The notes under the pieces: generated by a model
Database searches by the model: none
Told to the model about the DNA's origin: nothing
The model's input: only the letters and a program-made list of their open reading frames with translations
Position numbers and translations under genes: made by a program
Shown: one piece after another, positions 1-15,489 of the stretch
Layout of the letters: the number at the start of each line of letters is the position of its first letter
Position numbering within the stretch: the first letter of the stretch is position 1
Assembly (NCBI RefSeq): GCF_003265705.1
Contig: NW_020313168.1
Location: 2,420,074-2,484,073, forward strand
Reading direction: 5' to 3'
Length of the DNA stretch: 64,000 nucleotides
From: Callorhinus ursinus
Taxonomy: Eukaryota; Chordata; Mammalia; Carnivora; Otariidae

Positions 1-2162
1 AGGAGGAGGCCGAGAGGAAGGGCCGAGTCAGGGCTGGTTCTCCACTAGCCCAGGGGCCCCTGCGTCCCTCACCTTTCTCCTCCAGAAGGACGCTTTTCAT
101 CCTTAGAGGGGCCCCTCCCCCGAGATTTCAAAATCCATTAAAGAGTTCTACCTAGTAAATAGTTCCAGTTCCTGGGGAGGAGAAAGGCATTTGGAGCTTT
201 ATTTTTTAGATGAGGCGAGCCATTAAATCTATGGGGTGGGGCCCAGGGAACAGAGAAAGGAGCCCGGGAAATCAGGTCTCGGACCCTCTCTCGAAACTCC
301 GGGACCCCAGCAGCTGGTGGGTGGTGAGTGGCCAGTGAGCTAGTCCTTCAGCACGCACCCTGGCTTCCCTGCCTTTCCATAATCTGCTAAATACATTGCA
401 TAAAGGGAATCGGGATTCGTGAAAATCAGTAAGTGAGAAGAAAGAGGAAATCAAGTCAGATGGGGAGCAGAGATGCCTGGTCTATGCAGACGCACTTGCA
501 ATCCGCATGCAAATATGTGCCTCCCCGCCCCAGCGGGTTGCATGTCCAGGGCTGTGGTCCTCTGGAAGCTACCTGGCCAGGTCCTGGTGGCCTCCACCCT
601 GCAGGATAGTGCCCCAAGAGAAACTCAGACCTGGGACCGCACCCCAGGCAGGTGTGATGCCCCGGGGTGGGGGGCCTTCCCTAAGAGGCAACCCAGGAAG
701 TCCGGATGTCAGGGTGGAGTTAGCATTCACTCTGAGGTCAAGAGGAGAAGGAAGAACCTTTCCACTTGGACTTTTTCCCTCCCAACATTTCCATAGCAAA
801 TTTTCCATAAGCAATTACACAGTTCCTGCTATGGGTCACCCCGGTTAGATGTGTTACACTCCATATATTCAAAAAGTAAAATTAAATCATTGAGATCTGA
901 ATGGCGGGGGCCCTAAAACTGAAAATAAACCTAAGCAAATGAACCTAATTATATTTCAAACACTGTAGCCACAGTGATGGGAGGGAGAGGAACTGAGAGC
1001 CGGGCAGCCACAGCAGCTCATGACCTGCAAACCCTCAGCTCTGCTCAGCAGCTTTGTTCACCGGGCGCAGCTATTGTGAAAGTATTTTCCGTGCCCTATA
1101 GGATTGAGCAAGTGAGCGCTGGTGTGCGTGGGAGGATTCTCACCGCAGAAGAAGGGGCACCCGAGGATGGAATGGGGGAGGCGAGGACACGCCCTGAGGA
1201 TTGACCGGAATTAGAGGTGTGGGTGTGACCTCACAGTTTCTAAAATACAAGTATGTCTGTGGACATGCATTCTTGCATGCATAAGTGCATATGCATATCC
1301 GTACGTGTCTGTGTACGTGTATATTTACGTGCACGTTTCCTAGTTTTGTCTGCTGAAAGGGCCAAGGAGCAAAGAGATCCCAGGAGCAGTGAGCACCCTT
1401 AGCGCCCCGATCTTGGTCTCTGCAAGAATCCAGGGCCCTTCAGGGAAATGGCTGAGCCCAGAGCTGGGGCAGGGTGGGGACGGGACAATCCCGGGAACTC
1501 TTGCAATACCAGCAAGGGAGTCTGTGCTCAGAAAATGAGGGGCCGTGCCACAGGACACAGAGGAGATTCAAGGGGCTCCCCCTGGCCAAATCTGAGACAA
1601 TCTGTGCAAACCCATTCAGGACAGTAATATGTTACACACCATTGGAAATGGGAACCCACGCGCCTGAGCCAACAACAGATGCACGAGCTGGGGGGATTAA
1701 AGGCTCCCCCTCATGGGCAGGATGTTGAGGGCCAACAGGTGGACCGGAGCGGTCACTGGAGATGGGGGCTCCTCATCTAGCAGCCACCAGAGTAAAGATG
1801 AGTCCAGGCAAGAATCTCCAGTGAGGCTGTCTAGGGGGGAAATGTCCACGAGCCGCAGGGTGTTTGCTGCTTCCAGAACTGCCCACCCCCAGTCTGCTTC
1901 TCAGGAACAGGGATGAAAGCAGAGGAAGCAGGCAGCACCTGAGCCAGGTGAGCGATACTAACATCCCCCGCAAGGGGCGCTGGGCCTGGCGCCACGGTGG
2001 GGCCACTGGAACCAGGCCCAGGGTCCCTGTCTGTGCAGGGTCCTGCCAAAAAGGCATAACCCCCCATCTCCTTACGAGGAGACGTGAGACAAACCCAAAA
2101 CGGGGAGCGGTCTATTACAGAAAAGAGGGGGGCCTTATATTCTTAAAAAACATCCATGCTGT
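1..2162. other. CARD14 intron, no exon seen
   Basis: Both strands were read for the next CARD14 exon (family sequence would begin LYLLKQELQ-like) and none was found. Only the dinucleotide tract and unassigned sequence are present. Confidence 0.6.
1230..1335. repeat. Alternating purine-pyrimidine tract
   Basis: Imperfect TG/CA/TA dinucleotide run (GCATATGCATATCCGTACGT and neighbours) in a CARD14 intron. Low-complexity, possibly Z-DNA forming. Confidence 0.6.
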
Positions 2163-2332
2163 GGGGCACCTGGGTGGCTCAGTCGGTTAAGCTTCCGACT
2201 CTTGATTTCAGCTCTGGTCATGATCTCAGGGTTGTAGGATTGAGCCCCATATCAGGCTTCATGCCTGGCATGGCGCCTGCTTGAGATTCTCTCTCTCCCG
2301 CTACCTTTCCCCATCTTCTCTCTGCCTCTCGA
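2163..2332 (+). mobile_element. Carnivore tRNA-derived SINE (CAN-SINE)
   Basis: Head GGGGCACCTGGGTGGCTCAG with tRNA-like body, followed by a GAAA/GGAA tail that has grown into a long microsatellite. In a CARD14 intron, antisense to the gene. Confidence 0.9.
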
Positions 2333-2363
<31 letters not shown>

Positions 2364-2705
2364 GAAGGAAGGAAGGAAGGAAGGAAGGAAGGAAGGAGGG
2401 AAGGAGGGAAGGAAGGAAGGAAGGAAGGAAGGAAGGAAGGAAGGAAGGAAGGAAGGAAGGAAGGAAGGAAGGAAGGAAGGAAGGAAGGAAGGAGGGAAGG
2501 AGGGAAGGAGGGAAGGAGGGAAGGAAGGAAGGAAGGAAGGAAGGANNNNNNNNNNNNNNNNNNNNNNNNNNNNNNNNNNNNNNNNNNNNNNNNNNNNNNN
2601 NNNNNNNNNNNNNNNNNNNNNNNNNNNNNNNNNNNNNNNNNNNNNGGAAGGAGGGAAGGAGGGAAGGAAGGAAGGAGGGAAGGAGGGAAGGAAGGAAGGA
2701 AGGAA
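2333..2705 (+). repeat. GAAA/GGAA purine microsatellite grown from a SINE tail
   Basis: GAAA repeats pass into GGAA repeats with interspersed GGGA. Interrupted by the assembly gap at 2546-2645, so its true length is unknown. Confidence 0.95.
2546..2645. other. Assembly gap of 100 N
   Basis: A run of exactly 100 N within the GGAA microsatellite, probably a place-holder of unknown size. Confidence 0.99.
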
Positions 2706-3469
2706 GAAAACCCACTACAACTTTTTGAACCTCCCTCCCGAGACTTAACTCCTAAGAGCCTGCCCTTACTGATCCCATGAATAGCCGATTAGCACATTCC
2801 GTGTGTTATATGCGTTATACACTGTATTCTTAACCGTAAAGCGAGCTAGGGCAAAGAGAAGGTCCTTAAGAGAATCATAAGGAAGAAAAATTACATTTAC
2901 AGTGCTGCATTTATGGAAAAAAAATCTGGCTTTAAGTGGGTTCGTGCAGTTTAAGGGTTGATGATATTTTTATTTGTATTTTTTTATAAATTTGAAATGA
3001 TTTCTAAATATAGTTAGGATGTAAAAACTAAAAACAAACACACCAAGCCACAGTTAAAGGCAACCAACAGATGCCAAGATGATAAGAAATGAATGTCCTC
3101 AGTATTTAAAGAACTGCTACAAATCAATCAGAAGATAGTGGCTCCCAGCAGAAAAATGAGTAAAGGTGTTTTGGGGGTCTGAGGGCCTCACTGATGACAC
3201 TCTGGCCTACTGCACAGACCCAGGCCCCTCTGAGAACGATACAGGAGGGGCGGGCAGAGGCCCATGGGCCCCAGGTTACCGACATCGCCGGAGCAAGGTG
3301 GATCCCAGGTGTGTCCAAGGTGGTGGGGCCCAGGGCGGGCCTCCCCACCCACTGAGGGCACCTCCCGGGCCAGCCAGTCCTCAGGGGATTCCAGGCAGGG
3401 CGGCTCATGGCCGCAGAGGCCAGCACCGGAGGGGCCCCGGGCGGGGGACTGGGGCGCCATCCCTCGTAC

Positions 3470-6479
<3,010 letters not shown>

Positions 6480-6726
6480 GGCCGGGCTCCCGAGCGCTGG
6501 AAGGAGAGGGCGGCCGTGGACGGCTGGTTCCAGGCCCGCGGAGGCCTTTCCAGCCCAACCCCCTTGGCCCAGGTCACGGGCGCGGAGGGAAACGACCATC
6601 TGGACAGGATGGTGTCCGATGGCCCGGGCAGGGGCGCTGATTATCCATCCTTACTGTTGATTTCAAATCAATTCCTCTCTCCGGAGAAGAGCGAGGACAC
6701 TGAATTTGCCTTTAAAGCACAGGAAA

Positions 6727-6926
6727 GGGGCACCTGGGTGGCTCAGTTGGTTGGGCGATTGCCTTCGGCTCGGGTCATGATCCTGGGGTCCTGGGATCAG
6801 GCCCCGCATGGGGCTCCCTGCTCGGCGGGGAGTCTGTTCTCCCTCTGACCCTACCCCCCTCATGTTCTCTCTCTCATTCTCTCTCTCTCTCAAATAAATA
6901 AATAAAATCTTTAAAAAAAAAAAAAA
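6727..6926 (+). mobile_element. CAN-SINE with target-site duplication
   Basis: Full-length SINE with AATAAATAAATAAAATCTTT tail. Flanked by AAAGCACAGGAAA at 6714-6726 and 6927-6939. Upstream of the CARD14 ATG exon. Confidence 0.95.
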
Positions 6927-7883
6927 AAAGCACAGGAAACTGCCCTTGGCCCCGGGGGAGCTGATTTACAAGCTTGATCCAGAGATCCAGAACATGCATT
7001 CTCAACTGGGGTGACGTAGCCCCCAAGGGGTCGAAAATTGGTTCTTGAGCAAAAATTCTTACCCTTATATGTACAAAGCACAGCCGTGCATAAACAGACA
7101 TTCAGTACACCTGTGATATTACTATCTTGCGGGAGCACCGTGAGGGAGGAAATGTCTAACAGGGCTCCTTAGGGATGAGAACGGCCGAAGGTGGAGGGAC
7201 ACGGCCTGGAATAAATGGGAGGGCTTGGACGGCCCATCCAGCCCCCCAGCAACCAGAGGAGGCACCCACAGGCCACGGCGAGGGGGTGGGGGGAACAGGT
7301 GGGAAGCAGGGCTGGGGGAGGGGTGTTTACACAGAAAGCACACTGCTTTTATTTGGCGTGGCCCCAGGACACTGGTCCTGAGACACTCAGGACACGTGCT
7401 AGGGAATGACACTTTGCAAAAGTGTACTAGAAAACCATTCCAAACGAAAACCAAGGACTCCAAGTAAGTCATAAAGGCCACCACCTTTTGGCCGGCAGGG
7501 CGTGCGGATTGAAGACGGGCAGGTCTCCGAAGGGGCCCCAGTGCAGCGGGCCTGCGCAGACTCTCTGGCTGGGTCACAAGCGTGCGGTCTATCTAGGTGC
7601 AGATCATGGATCAGCTCACCCTCAAAGTACCTGAACAGCAGCTCAGGGGCAGGGGGTGTTGACGCTGACTAACCTAAAATCCAAGACCTTCTTTTGGGAG
7701 CACCTTGGAGGGCACCCCCCACCCTCCCACCCACAGAGCACGCCCCGGACGCCCCCAGCTTTGCAATGAGCCCCCTCCATAGCTGTGTCCCCGCCCTAAT
7801 TCTCTCTCTTCCCTCCTGGCCCTGGCACAAGGTCATTTTTAAAACGTTTTTAAATCCTGGACTGGTTCAAGCATATTTTGGTT

Positions 7884-8023
7884 GTTGTTTTTTAGAGAGA
7901 GAGAGAGAGAGAGAGAGCGCAGTGTGGAGCCTGACTCCGGGCTCAATCTCACGATCCTAAGATCCTGACCTGAGCCGAAATCAAGAGTGGGACGCTTAAC
8001 CCACCGAGCCACCCACACGCCCC
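7884..8023 (-). mobile_element. CAN-SINE, inverted partner
   Basis: Reverse-strand SINE from a TTTTTAGAGAGAGAG tract to GAGCCACCCACACGCCCC. Possible short duplication CTGGTTCAAG / CTAGTTCAAG on its flanks. Confidence 0.88.
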
Positions 8024-8052
8024 TAGTTCAAGTCTATTTAAAAAGTCCCACA

Positions 8053-8230
8053 GGGGCGCCTGGGTGGCTCAGATGGTTGAGTGTCTGCCTTCGGCTCGGG
8101 TCATGATCCCAGGGTCCTGGGATCGAGCCCCGCATCGGGCTCCCTGCTTGTGGGGGAGCTTGCTTCTCCCTCCCCCTCTACTGTTCCCCCTACTTGTGCT
8201 CTCTCGTAAATAAATAAAATCTTAAAAAAA
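8053..8230 (+). mobile_element. CAN-SINE with target-site duplication, inverted partner
   Basis: Head GGGGCGCCTGGGTGGCTCAG at 8053. Flanked by AAAAAGTCCCACA at 8040-8052 and 8231-8243. Only 29 bases separate it from the opposite-strand SINE on its left. Confidence 0.94.
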
Positions 8231-9309
8231 AAAAAGTCCCACAAATAGACAACATATCTGTGCACCCATCATGCAGACTCAACAGAAGATTCCTCATTAA
8301 GGGGAGGTATCATTAGAGTCGGCTCAGTCCTGCTGGCTGCGACCTGGCATTCTCCCTGTGCCCAGAGGTAGCTGCCAGGTCACGTCCTACCTGTGGTTTG
8401 TGTCTACAAATATACACCCGCTGTTACACGATTCTTTGTGGGAAGAGCAACTGAGCATAAATAGTATCTTTCCTGTTGACTCTAACTTTCTGTAAACAGT
8501 ATCAAGCTGGGCATGGTGCATGGTTTGGCAGATGGATACAAGCAGCTTACATATACTCCTTCCTTTTTTAACTGGTGCTGGATTCAATGATACGAACAAA
8601 CCCCAGTTGACTTCTCCATGCCCCTGTGGGCCAGCGTTAGGCTGTTTCTACTTTTCCTCCATCCTGTTCGGTGCTGTGGTGGCATCCTCGGGCACCCATG
8701 GGAGCGTTCCTCTCAGACCCCTGAATTCCTGTGATTTGGTTCTTTTCCTTTGGAATAATGAGCTGGACCAGCCGGAGTCAAATGCCTCTTGAAGAGGTCT
8801 GTGCACTAAAAACGCTGGAAAGCCAGAACAAACCAACCCCGTGTAAACTCAGAAAAATGGGAAACAGTGGTTGGAGGATCTCGTTTCCACAAATGGCCCC
8901 CCACAATCCGTATGAGGAAGCCTGGGCTACAGCGAGTGCTCACCGAGAGATGCTCACGCTCGTTTTCCCAGCAGCTCCTCGCGGTGGGTAGGGATCTGGT
9001 GTCCCCTCTGTGGCCAGTGGTGGTGCTGCCGCCGCCCGTTCCTTTCTCTGTAGGCTGTGGGGCAGGACGGGGCCGGATGGCAAAACCCCACCAAACCAGC
9101 GCCAGGATGGGCTGCCTGCTCTCTCAAGCCCCGTGACTTGCTCCAAAACTCAAAGTTCAGGCACCAAAGACTAATGTAAGGAGGAAAAAAAATAAGGCAA
9201 GTTCTGATCCAGGAAATAACTTGACAGATCTTTGACCTCTGTGGTTTGTTCAGTGACTATAGACACTTCCTCAGGCTTGGAAGTAGGTTCCTAGAAGGAA
9301 ACCAGGTCG

Positions 9310-9475
9310 TGAACTGTGGTAGAGTTACCCACCATTTCATGGGCCCCTCTGGGACTGTGGTGATGGTTGCTCATATCTACGAATATACTAAAAGCCATAA
9401 ATTGCACCCCTTAAATGGGTGAATTGTGTGGCACATGAATTACATTTTAATAAGGTTTTTTTTTTTTTAATGAAA
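9310..9475 (+). mobile_element. Old L1 3' end fragment
   Basis: GTGATGGTTGCTCATATCTA, then GAATATACTAAAAGCC and a GTGAATTGTGTGGCACATGA segment before an A/T-rich tail are typical of mammalian-wide L1 3' ends. Confidence 0.6.
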
Positions 9476-10979
9476 AGATCCCAGAGCTGCCAGTAACCGT
9501 ACACTGCTTCCCTCTGGCCCCGCTCCCTGCCAGGATGCAGAGAAGGGTGGGTGGTGAGGAGGTCTCCTGGGTAGCTGGCCTGCCCCGGCCTCCCTGAGGC
9601 CAGCGCCAGCCACCCACGGCGTATAGGACACCAGCCCCCTATTCTTCCTGCTTTCTGTTCGTCCAGGTTGGGCCTGCAGGTGCCCTGACCATCTAGGGCC
9701 TCCAGTCAAGTTCTGTTCTCTGCCCTAGATGTTCCCTGCTCGCCACCTCCTTTCTGTCCCCAGTGCTTGCTCATTCCAGCATCTATGTTCCCCTCAGCTG
9801 CCCTGCGCCCCCAGGAGCACCTCTCCATATGTGTGCAGGTGTCTTCGATGAACCAGTGACCCTCCACATGGGCGCAGCTGCCTCCCACCGCCTCCAGCTC
9901 AGACTCTGGGTTGAATTCAACATATAAAATCAGTCTGAGTGGTAAAGGTACTGAATGAAGCAGACTCACAGAATCTCTCTGCCCCAGCTCCTCACAAAGC
10001 GAGCTAGAATTGTTAAAAAAAAAAAAAAAAAAGCAGCCACAGAATGAGGAAAGGTAGAAAAGTAAACACCTTCTGCCAAAAACTTTTGAAAAATAGCAGA
10101 TGAGCCCTGAGAATGATGGGTTGGTACAGAGGGGCGTGGGACCCAGCGCCTCCAGCAGCCCCCGTCATAGAAGCAGGGAAAGGGTCTCGAGGACTCTCCC
10201 CACTAACTGCTCACCCTGAGAGAAAGAAACTCTGGGGAAGCCCGCAGAGGTGAAAGAAAGAACCCAGAACTCCCTAGGACTTGCACTAGAGAAAGCTCAG
10301 CAGAGGTAGGGGGACTATCCTGGGGGCGGAAAAAAGTCGGGACCTCAGGCTGTACTCCTCGCTGCATGGTGAGCCCTGGGTCCATTTCATTTCAGATCTG
10401 GCCCTGAACTCCACAGGACGCCTGTGGAAGGTCTGATGGCACCGACTTTTCATAGACTCCCATTCCCATCAGAGTGAACACAGAGAATCAGGCCAGCTCA
10501 AGCTACATGCCGCCTCACCAGGGCAGCCGAAGACAGAGGTCTCTTGGGGACTCTCTAAACCCCAACTAACTGTGCCGGCTCCTGGGACCCCTAGGCCAGG
10601 TGGAAGTGGGGTCAGGTGTAAGTGAGTGTAGCCGAGTAGCAGCCACTGCAGGCCATTCTTCCTGCAGTGAAGTAGCTTCTGATGAAACCCCAAATGGCAA
10701 TAAAACATGTAGGAGTTTCTTTGCAACTCAGTTCCGATTTAAATCGGGGTTAGTCCTAACAGTGAAGAAAATTTACCCCAGAGATCTGTCAGCATATTTT
10801 ATACTCTAAAAAGTCTCCTCTAACCCTGCAGCAATTCCAGAGAGAACCCAAGGTCATAGGAACCTTGAGCATCTGAGACGGGGGGTCCTCCTGCGGGACC
10901 TTCTCATGCCTCCTCAGAGCTAAGGGCTCAGTCTTTCCCTGCCTGCGGCGGAGGGAAGGAGAAGCACATATATTCACGA

Positions 10980-11022
10980 GCACACACACACGCGTGCCCA
11001 CACGCACACATACACACACAGG
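10980..11022 (+). repeat. Imperfect (CA)n repeat
   Basis: CACACACACACGCGTGCCCA followed by further CA units, in the interval between CARD14 and EIF4A3. Confidence 0.85.
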
Positions 11023-12179
11023 ACTCCAGAATGGGAGGGGATGAGTAAGGGAGAGCTTAGGAAAATCGGTATAAACCTATAAACACGTTGGGTGAGGCGG
11101 ACGGTCACCAAGCGAAGAGAGAGGTGCTTTCTTGCACCCCTCAGCTAAGAGCCCACACCCACGCTCCGTTGGAAATGTCTGGCTGTGTCCTGACCACCAG
11201 CAGAGGCAGCTGGGCTTAGAAACCCTCCTTCCCCTTCATTCATCTCTACAATGTAGAGATAAGAGCACAAATCAGAGCATTCTTTCATCCATCGTGGCCC
11301 GTGCTGCCAAGGTGGCACTCGGCAGCCAGAGAATGTTTAAGTCATTTAGTCAAGCCAAATGGGACGAGCTGCTTCCTCCTCCGGTCCGCAAAGCAGGCAC
11401 CTGCACTCTTTATGAGGCAGGAGCCCCTCATTCCCTCGAGGACAGCTCTTGGACCAGCCTCCCTCCCTCCCCTGCTGTGCTGACCTGCTCTCCCTGGGAC
11501 GGACTCCATGCCCTGGCCTTCCTTGTTGCGGAGAAGCGATGGCTGACCTGAGACTCGGCTGAGCAGCAGATGAGCAGGTCTGACAGGTCCGTCCTTCCGG
11601 GCCCTGCCCACAGAGCCCGTGCCTTACAGTGGGTCTCCACGTATCCCTCAGGGGCCAATCCATTCTCACGGCAGGGAGGACACGTGCAAAAAGTTTGTTT
11701 TGCTTTTGTATGAACCCTAGGAAGCCGCAGATGGCAGCGATCCAGAGAGTGATGGAGAATCTTGGGATGCAGGGAACCTTCTCTCCTCTGGGAGTGTAAA
11801 CCCCTCAGAAAAATCCTAGGAAGGTCAGGGTAAATCTGGAGCTCCTCTTCGGTTCTCAGGATTCGTTGTGGGGAGCATCTAAGGAATTCCAACGGATCTG
11901 CCCAAAGTCAACATTTGATGACCGCTATTTGGGATGAGACAAAAGTCTTGGCTGTTCTATGTCAGGGTAGATCGAGAATCTGGTCACTTCTCTCACCACT
12001 GGCACCGCTGTGCCCTGACCTCTGCAACGACCTCCCAGCTGCCTGTTGCCATGCCCCCCTTGCCAATTCTTCTGCCTGCAGAGTGTTCGAGGATGAGCCA
12101 TGGCACGTCATTGCCTTCTGTCTACAAGTCCTCGCATCCTCACCGTGACCCACAGGGCCCTGCCTATCTCGTACTTGCT

Positions 12180-12620
12180 GCTCTCATATCCATTTCCCTG
12201 CTCCATACACGTGTGCTACTTGAAAGTCTTTGAAAGCTCCAGGCACCCTCCAGCCCCAGGGCCTTTGCACTTGTGGTTCCTTCTGCCTAAAATGCTCTTT
12301 TCTTTCCCTCCTCCTTCAGGACTCCACTCAAGAGCCATCTTCCCATTCTCCTTAAAATCACGGACCCCCCGCCCTCATCCTCCCTCCCCTTTACCCTGCT
12401 TCATTTGTGTCTGTCAGGATCATTGCTTCTTAATATATGATATGTTCCAGTTACTTGTTGGTCTCTTGCCTGCCTCCCCACTATGAGCCCGCAGCCTCCA
12501 GAAGACCAGTATTCTTGTCTCTCCTGTTCTCTGCTGCGTCCCCACCCCCAGAACAGTGATGCTCCGTACACATGGGTTGGGTGAATGCGTGAACATTGGT
12601 CGGGTGCCTGGTTCCCACCG
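12180..12620 (+). mobile_element. L2 LINE 3' fragment
   Basis: GGGCCTTTGCACTTGTGGTT, TTCTGCCTAAAATGCTCTTT and a CAGAACAGTGATGCTC-like end segment match the familiar L2 order. Confidence 0.7.
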
Positions 12621-13356
12621 AGGCAGAGACTAGTCAAGAAAGAAGAGAAGTTCATGGCTCCATGGGCTGAGCAGGAAGGACCGTAAGGATTCTCATCCCA
12701 ACAGACAAGGGTTGGTTCCCAAGGTCACACAGCTAGCTGATGGCAGAACAGCAACCAGAACCCAAACCTCCTCCTGACCAGGAGAAGGTCAAGGCGGTGA
12801 CCACCTGGGAGGAGCAGGCAAGAGCACAGGTCGGAGGTGAGGCTTGGATGCGGGCTCTCAGCCCAGAGTCGTGGAGCTGCTGCCCTCCAGCTGTCCTCTG
12901 AGGCAGGATATTTAAACTCCTGAGGCTTGGCTTTCTTTCCTCTCCAGTTAATAGTGGCACACCTGTATCAGGGTGGGAAAGCACTCCCCCCCCGCGCCTG
13001 GTGCGTGGAAAGTTCTAGATAGTTATAAAAAACTCAAGGAAATGCCATCACTCTAAGTCAAAGAGGAGGCCAGTGGCGTGTGCTGAAGGTGCTTCTGCAG
13101 TAAGGAACAGAAATACCGGGAGCTCTAGGGACAGAGTTGAGGAAGCCCCCAGTTCCCAAAGGGCCGTGAGCACAGGAGGGCGAAAACCATTTCTTAGTCA
13201 CCATGGCATCGTCAGGTGGACCCCGACTGGCGACTTTTCCACACTTCCAAGGTCAAGGAAGCGGTATTTCTGGTGACCTTGGCTTGGTTGAAAGTGTCTT
13301 CTGGAGGAACTCGCAAGGGGTGGGCTGGGGTGGGGGGCCCAGGTGGCGTGGGGACA

Positions 13357-13371
13357 GCGCCACCTAGTGAC
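13357..13371. promoter_or_regulatory. Possible CTCF-type site
   Basis: GCGCCACCTAGTGAC resembles the CTCF core in its GCGCCMYCTRGTGGC form, with one mismatch near the end. It lies in the interval between CARD14 and EIF4A3. Motif only. Confidence 0.35.
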
Positions 13372-13965
13372 CACATCCCATAGCAGCGGTCAGTAGTCAC
13401 CGTGAGCCGCCCGGGGCCAGCCACAAGCACCTGTGGGTGACACTTTATCCATAAAAGGTAGGGAGCTTGAGTGAGGGGCTTCTGGGCTTGCCTTGCAATC
13501 AGGATGCTGGCAGCAGGTGGAGACGCCGTGCTAGGCACGTGAAGGTCCGGAGAACTGGAGTGCAGGTGGAGGACAGGGGTGACTGGCCCCACTGCCCTGC
13601 GGGGCCAGGTTCCGGGTAGAGGCTGACCTACCATAAATGGGAACTATGCTTCCTCGCTCTTCTGAGGAATGCTGGGGAGAATTCCAGAATTTCTAGGCAG
13701 GTTCTCAACCCCACACTGCAGAAGACTGAGTGCGTGTCCCCAGGGCGGGGCTGGGCGGGGCCTCTGGTGTACAGACCAAGTAGCGTGGACCGCACACCCA
13801 CCTCTGGCCCGCACCAACGCCGAGAGTGGGTTGAGGAGGGAGGGAAGCAGCCATTCCCCCAGGAGCAGGTAAAACCGGTCATTCTCTGTTGGTTTTCATA
13901 TTCATACACGCAACCACCAGCCTGTCAACCCCACTTGCCTGTCTAGGCATCTCAGATCTAACCCA

Positions 13966-14505
13966 GCTAAATCAGGTGAAATTCACACAACATGACATTG
14001 ACCATTTTCTTTTATTATTTATTTATTTATTGTTTTGAGTAGGCTTCATGCCCAGCGTGGGGCCCGAACTCACAACCTTGAGATCACGAGCCGCATGCTC
14101 TACCGACCAAGCCAGCCAGGTGCCTCTAAGATTAACCATTTTAAAGCGAACCATTCTGTGGCATTTAGCTCATTCACAGTGCTGTACAAACATCACCTCT
14201 AGTTACAGCACATTTTTGTCCCCAAAATGAAGCCCTATATAGGCCCATGGAGCAGCTCCTCCCCCCATCTCCCGGAACCACTAATCTACTTCTTGTCTCT
14301 GCGGATTTGCCTCTTCCGGACATTTCATAGAATCGTACACACGTGACCTTTTGTGTCTGGCTTCTTTCGCTCAGCGTAGTGGCTGAGTGATTCCACCCGT
14401 TGTGTGGACGGACCACGTTGCGTTTATTCATCCCTCCGGGACATTGGGCTATTCCCACCTTCTGGCGATCGTGAGTCATGCTGCCATAAACCGGTGCACA
14501 CCTGT
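13966..14505 (-). mobile_element. Old L1 fragment, split by a SINE
   Basis: AGGTGAAATTCACACAACAT joins, across the inserted SINE, to TTTTAAAGCGAACCATTCTG and GTGGCATTTAGCTCATTCAC, a conserved L1 3' segment on the reverse strand. Confidence 0.7.
14009..14130 (-). mobile_element. Older CAN-SINE inserted into L1
   Basis: Reverse-strand SINE ending AAGCCAGCCAGGTGCC. Flanked by ATTGACCATTTT at 13997-14008 and ATTAACCATTTT at 14131-14142, a target-site duplication within L1. Confidence 0.85.
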
Positions 14506-15370
14506 ACTCCTGGGGGTCTGTTGATCTATTAACTTTGCCCCCAGGCTACCCCCCACTGCTGTCCTATGGCCTCCCCATCTCACTCTGTGGCCACTCAGAA
14601 TGCTCACACCAGAAACCCAGGAGTCCATCTTAGTCCTCTTGAGCCTTGACAGCCCCTGTCCGCCCCATACATCACCCCAACCTCTCCCGAGTCCTCCTCT
14701 CCCCGTCTCCACTGCTCCGGCTTTGGCAGCCGCCACCACCTGTCCAGCAGGGCTCTGCGGCCCCTTGGGCCAGCCTCTGCACCCCTTGCCTCAGCCAGGT
14801 CATCTTTCTAAACCACTTATCAGAATGCATTCCTCTCTTCCCAAAGAAAGTGACTCCTGTGGCCACCAGAAGGAATTTAAACTCCACTCACATCCCGTGA
14901 GACCTTTTATGATCTGGCCTTGCTCACCTCTTCTCCCACCCCCACACTCCACCCCCACACTTGTCCACATTCACGATGCCACAACCACCTTGGCTCTCTG
15001 TCGATTGCACCAATCCCCTGCCCGTCCAGGAGTCTTCACACTCATGGTCCCTTCTTCCTGGAACACTCCTCCCTGGGGTGTTGCCATGGCTACCTCCCTT
15101 AATCATGTACGGGGCACCATCCTCCGGTAACCTGGTAAATCAGCGACCCACTAACTCTCTTCCACTTTGCTTTTTTTTGTTTTGTTTTGCATCACGCAAT
15201 TCTAAAACCTGCAATTATCTTATTGGTTTACATGTTTTGTAGGGCTTGCCCTCCTATGGAACACAAGCTACGCGAGGCAGTGCTGTCTGTCCTGTCCACT
15301 GCCCCTTCCGGCACCTGGAACAGTGCCTGCACCAGAAAGATGCTCTTGTACTCCCGCCGCCCAAATGCTG
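14506..15370 (+). mobile_element. Long L2 LINE fragment
   Basis: CATCTTTCTAAACCACTTAT, TTTTATGATCTGGCCTTGCT and GGCACCTGGAACAGTGCCTG appear in L2 order. The predicted open frames here are accidental. Confidence 0.65.
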
Positions 15371-15489
15371 GACACCGGCAATGTGTCGTCTCGGGTCCAG
15401 CCAGTGGGTTCAGGAGCTTAGTGAGCGCTCCCCCCGACTAGGTGAGGCTAGAGAGGTCCGTGCCTCTCTGGTGTTTACCCTCTAATACC

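Larger units (their letters stand above)
8244..12179. other. Intergenic or CARD14 5' intronic sequence
   Basis: Apart from an L1 tail and a CA repeat nothing recognisable is present. No open frame has a splice-supported or family-like protein. Untranslated CARD14 exons could lie here but cannot be seen by eye. Confidence 0.5.

Noticed and set aside
2218..2748. Open frames rich in Ser-Phe-Leu-Pro or Lys-Glu-Gly-Arg repeats
   Set aside because: Translation of the GGAA microsatellite and the N gap.
14600..15130. Plus-strand open frame of 176 codons
   Set aside because: Lies in an L2 LINE fragment; not a conserved coding region.
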